Of a stretch of DNA of 26,460 nt, positions 22,861-26,460 are shown piece by piece; position 1 is the stretch's first letter; each line of letters opens with the position of its first letter. The stretch is taken from contig UQMR01000027.1 of NCBI GenBank assembly GCA_900542255.1, forward strand, positions 1 through 26,460, written 5' to 3'. A model generated the notes under the pieces. It was not told the origin of the DNA. It saw only the letters and a program-made list of their open reading frames with translations, and ran no database searches. The translations under genes were made by a program, and so were the position numbers. This DNA comes from an uncultured Porphyromonadaceae bacterium. Its GTDB lineage: Bacteria; Bacteroidota; Bacteroidia; Bacteroidales; Barnesiellaceae_A.

Positions 22861-23061
22861 ATGAAGATATATTTCAACAACAAAGAGATTTGCGTAGGTG
22901 CGCGTGTCACCGTTCTGGAACTTCTGGCGGGGCAGAACCTGCACACCGGCAATGTGGCTGTGGCCGTAAACAACAAGGTCGTTTTGCGACCCGATTGGGA
23001 AGGAACCTTTTTGTCGGAAAACGACAAGGTGACCGTGATAGCGGCAGCATACGGCGGTTGA
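22861..23061 (+). CDS. thiS: Sulfur carrier protein ThiS
   Basis: This 66-residue ubiquitin-fold protein ends in the required Gly-Gly (AAAYGG). It is adenylated at that tail by ThiF, loaded with sulfur, and donates it to ThiG for thiazole formation. VAVNNKVVLRPDWEGTFL and DKVTVIAAAYGG are family motifs. It starts 22 nt after thiD and ends 4 nt before the next gene. Confidence 0.95.
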   Translation: MKIYFNNKEICVGARVTVLELLAGQNLHTGNVAVAVNNKVVLRPDWEGTFLSENDKVTVIAAAYGG

Positions 23062-23065
23062 CGGT

Positions 23066-23668
23066 ATGGCATGGCTCATAGGCATTACCGATGCGAAGAT
23101 GTTACCCGGCGAAGGCCGCCTCATAGAGGCAGCATTGGCGGGTGGGGCCGATTATGTGCATATACGCAAGCCCGGAACATCTGATGACGATGTGCGCCGT
23201 TTGCTGCTCGGCATCGCTCCTGCATATCGCCATCGGCTTGTCTTGCACGATTGTTATGCGTTGGCCTCGGAGTACGGGCTTCGCGGCATTCATGTAAACG
23301 GCAGGCACAGCGATGCCGAGGCCGCCGGTTGTCGCCTTGTAAGCAGAGGGTGTCATACGCTGGATGAGGTGGCTTCGGAAAAGGGGAAATACGACTATCT
23401 CTTTTTGAGCCCCATTTACGACAGTATATCCAAGCCCGGTTATAGGGCAGCGTTTGACCCGGCAACCCTGCAAGAAGCGGCCCGTGCCGGCATCATCGAC
23501 AGCAAGGTGGTGGCATTGGGCGGCATTACGCCCGGGAATGCCGCCGAGGCGATGGGTTATGGATTTGGCGGCGTGGCCGTGCTGGGATACCTTTGGCGAG
23601 ACCCGCAGGCCGATGCCGTAGAGAAGGCGGCCGCCCGGTTGAGAGCGTGCATGGCCGCATCGGAATAA
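23066..23668 (+). CDS. ThiE/TenI-family protein, probably TenI-like
   Basis: The 200-residue TIM barrel is related to thiamine phosphate synthase but diverged. It has GADYVHIRKPG in place of the usual QLR-K stretch and LRGIHVNGRHSD where true ThiE reads GVHLGQ-D. It also has YLFLSPIYDSISKPGY, a pattern of the TenI branch, and GGITPGNA followed by GVAVLG. TenI in Bacillus is a thiazole tautomerase that aromatises the ThiG product. The adjacent gene at 23695 keeps the classic ThiE motifs, so a division of labour is plausible. It could alternatively be a second thiamine phosphate synthase. Confidence 0.82.
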   Translation: MAWLIGITDAKMLPGEGRLIEAALAGGADYVHIRKPGTSDDDVRRLLLGIAPAYRHRLVLHDCYALASEYGLRGIHVNGRHSDAEAAGCRLVSRGCHTLDEVASEKGKYDYLFLSPIYDSISKPGYRAAFDPATLQEAARAGIIDSKVVALGGITPGNAAEAMGYGFGGVAVLGYLWRDPQADAVEKAAARLRACMAASE

Positions 23669-23694
23669 AAGAACTTGAAAAAATGTAGAGAAGC

Positions 23695-24327
23695 ATGTTA
23701 CAATTTATCACACATAAAAACGACCGGTATGGTTATGTAGAGGGGGCTATGGAAGCCCTTGCCGGGGGGTGCAAATGGATACAGTTGCGCATGAAGGAGG
23801 CTACGGCCGATGAGTTGCGCGAAGCCGTGAAGATACTCAAACCGGCCTGTGCCGAGCATGAGGCTATCTTGTTGATAGACGACCATGTAGAGTTGGTGGC
23901 CGAGCTCGATGTCGACGGGGTGCACCTTGGCAAGAATGATATGCCTCCTGCCGAGGCACGTCGCCTTCTGGGCGAGAAATATATCATAGGGGCTACGGCC
24001 AATACGATAGACGATATCCGTGCCTTATCGGCGCGTGATGTAGATTATGTAGGCTTGGGCCCTTACCGTTATACCGAGACGAAACGCAATCTGAGCCCCG
24101 TGCTGGGTGTCGAAGGCTATCGCCGCATCATGGAGGAGTGCCATGCCGAGGGCATTGAGCTGCCCGTGGTAGCGATAGGCGGCATTACCCCCGATGACTT
24201 GCAGTCGCTTATGGAGGCCGGCGTAGACGGGATTGCCCTTTCGGGGACGATACTGAATGCACAATCGCCTCGCGAGATGACAGAAACGATTATAGCAATG
24301 CTAAACAAAATAAAATATGGAGAGTAA
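23695..24327 (+). CDS. thiE: Thiamine-phosphate synthase
   Basis: The 210-residue TIM-barrel enzyme joins HMP-PP to thiazole phosphate. The motifs are [10 protein letters not shown] (diphosphate binding), [21 protein letters not shown] followed by [13 protein letters not shown] and IGGITPDDL near the end. It starts 26 nt after the TenI-like gene. Its last 11 nt overlap thiG, a sign of translational coupling. Confidence 0.93.
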   Translation: MLQFITHKNDRYGYVEGAMEALAGGCKWIQLRMKEATADELREAVKILKPACAEHEAILLIDDHVELVAELDVDGVHLGKNDMPPAEARRLLGEKYIIGATANTIDDIRALSARDVDYVGLGPYRYTETKRNLSPVLGVEGYRRIMEECHAEGIELPVVAIGGITPDDLQSLMEAGVDGIALSGTILNAQSPREMTETIIAMLNKIKYGE

Positions 24328-25090
24328 AAAATTGGTTATCGGCGGCCGTGAATTCGGTTCGCGTCTGTTTTTAGGAACAGGAAAATTCAGTTCGAATCTC
24401 TTGATGCAACAAGCCATAGCGGCATCGGGAACCGAAATGGTCACGATGGCTATGAAGCGCATCGATATGAACAATGCCCACGACGATATGATGGAGCATA
24501 TCAAAAACGACAAAATCCAGTTGCTTCCCAATACATCGGGGGTGCGCGATGCCGCCGAGGCTGTGTTGGCTGCCCAGCTCGCACGCGAGTGCTTCGGGAC
24601 GAACTTTATAAAGTTGGAGATACACCCCGACCCCAAATATCTTTTGCCCGACCCGGTAGAGACCCTCAAAGCTACCGAGGAGCTGGCGAAGATGGGCTTT
24701 GTTGTACTCCCTTACATACAGGCCGACCCCGTTTTGTGCAAACGCCTCGAAGAGGTGGGTGCGGCGACAGTAATGCCGTTGGGCGCTCCCATCGGTACCA
24801 ACAAGGGAATACGCACCCGTGACCTGCTTGAAATTATCATCGAACAGAGCAATGTGCCTGTTGTGGTAGATGCCGGTATAGGAGCCCCGTCGCATGCCGC
24901 CGAGGCGATGGAGATGGGAGCTGACGCCGTCTTGGTAAATACCGCCATTGCCGTAGCCGGCGACCCCGTGCGCATGGCCGAGGCCTTCCGCATGGCCGTC
25001 ATTGCCGGTCGCGAGGCCTACGAGGCGGGATTGGGAACTCAGTCGCGCCATGCCGAGGCGAGCAGTCCGCTTACCTCTTTCCTCGATTGA
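24317..25090 (+). CDS. thiG: Thiazole synthase
   Basis: The 257-residue enzyme condenses DXP, dehydroglycine and the ThiS thiocarboxylate into the thiazole carboxylate. The Schiff-base lysine is Lys99 in FIKLEIHPD, followed by LLPDP and [20 protein letters not shown] binds phosphate, and [22 protein letters not shown] is the last family motif. Length is standard. Dehydroglycine would come from ThiH or ThiO, expected beyond the window. Confidence 0.97.
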   Translation: MESKKLVIGGREFGSRLFLGTGKFSSNLLMQQAIAASGTEMVTMAMKRIDMNNAHDDMMEHIKNDKIQLLPNTSGVRDAAEAVLAAQLARECFGTNFIKLEIHPDPKYLLPDPVETLKATEELAKMGFVVLPYIQADPVLCKRLEEVGAATVMPLGAPIGTNKGIRTRDLLEIIIEQSNVPVVVDAGIGAPSHAAEAMEMGADAVLVNTAIAVAGDPVRMAEAFRMAVIAGREAYEAGLGTQSRHAEASSPLTSFLD

Positions 25091-25111
25091 TTTTTGTATC
25101 ACCTGCAATAG

Positions 25112-26460
<1,349 letters not shown>

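Overview
The window looks like Bacteroidales chromosome of roughly 50% GC. Upstream regions carry the Bacteroidetes -7 box (TAnnTTTG) rather than E. coli-type promoters. Start codons lack Shine-Dalgarno sequences and sit behind A-rich leaders. Several secreted proteins end in a T9SS type A-like C-terminal domain. These traits suggest a Bacteroidales family related to Barnesiella, Coprobacter, Porphyromonas or Muribaculaceae, but I cannot fix the genus from sequence alone.

Layout. (1) 217-6652 is a cell-surface locus: a membrane TPR/HTH regulator (minus strand) diverges from three contiguous plus-strand genes. They encode a PKD-like protein, a seven-repeat RCC1-type propeller and a BspA-like leucine-rich protein with a near-perfect internal duplication; all three end in the same kind of sorting domain. 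(2) 7155-13017 is a minus-strand operon, dxr-rseP-rlmI-like-dipeptidyl peptidase III: isoprenoid precursor synthesis, envelope stress proteolysis, rRNA methylation and peptide degradation. (3) 13018-14182 is an AT-rich island holding a strongly folded RNA-like region of about 180-250 nt in front of a small lipocalin-like lipoprotein. (4) 14183-14761 is a small secreted protein. (5) 16232-18459 plus 14886-16244 form a minus-strand operon argR - argC-like - proC - dbpA-like. The ArgC homologue has lost its catalytic cysteine, its Rossmann glycine motif and its active-site histidine although the frame is intact. (6) 18821-20584 is a secreted pectate lyase. (7) 20794-21679 is queD-queE, for queuosine precursor synthesis. 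(8) 21843 to the right edge is a TPP-riboswitch-controlled thiamine operon, thiD-thiS-tenI/thiE-like-thiE-thiG-thiC, with thiC cut by the window edge.

Most genes are ordinary housekeeping. The items most worth a second look are the degenerate ArgC kept inside an argR operon, the structured leader at 13315-13549, and the surface locus with its recently homogenised duplication and face-to-face promoters. No tRNA, rRNA, CRISPR array, insertion sequence or phage gene was recognised.
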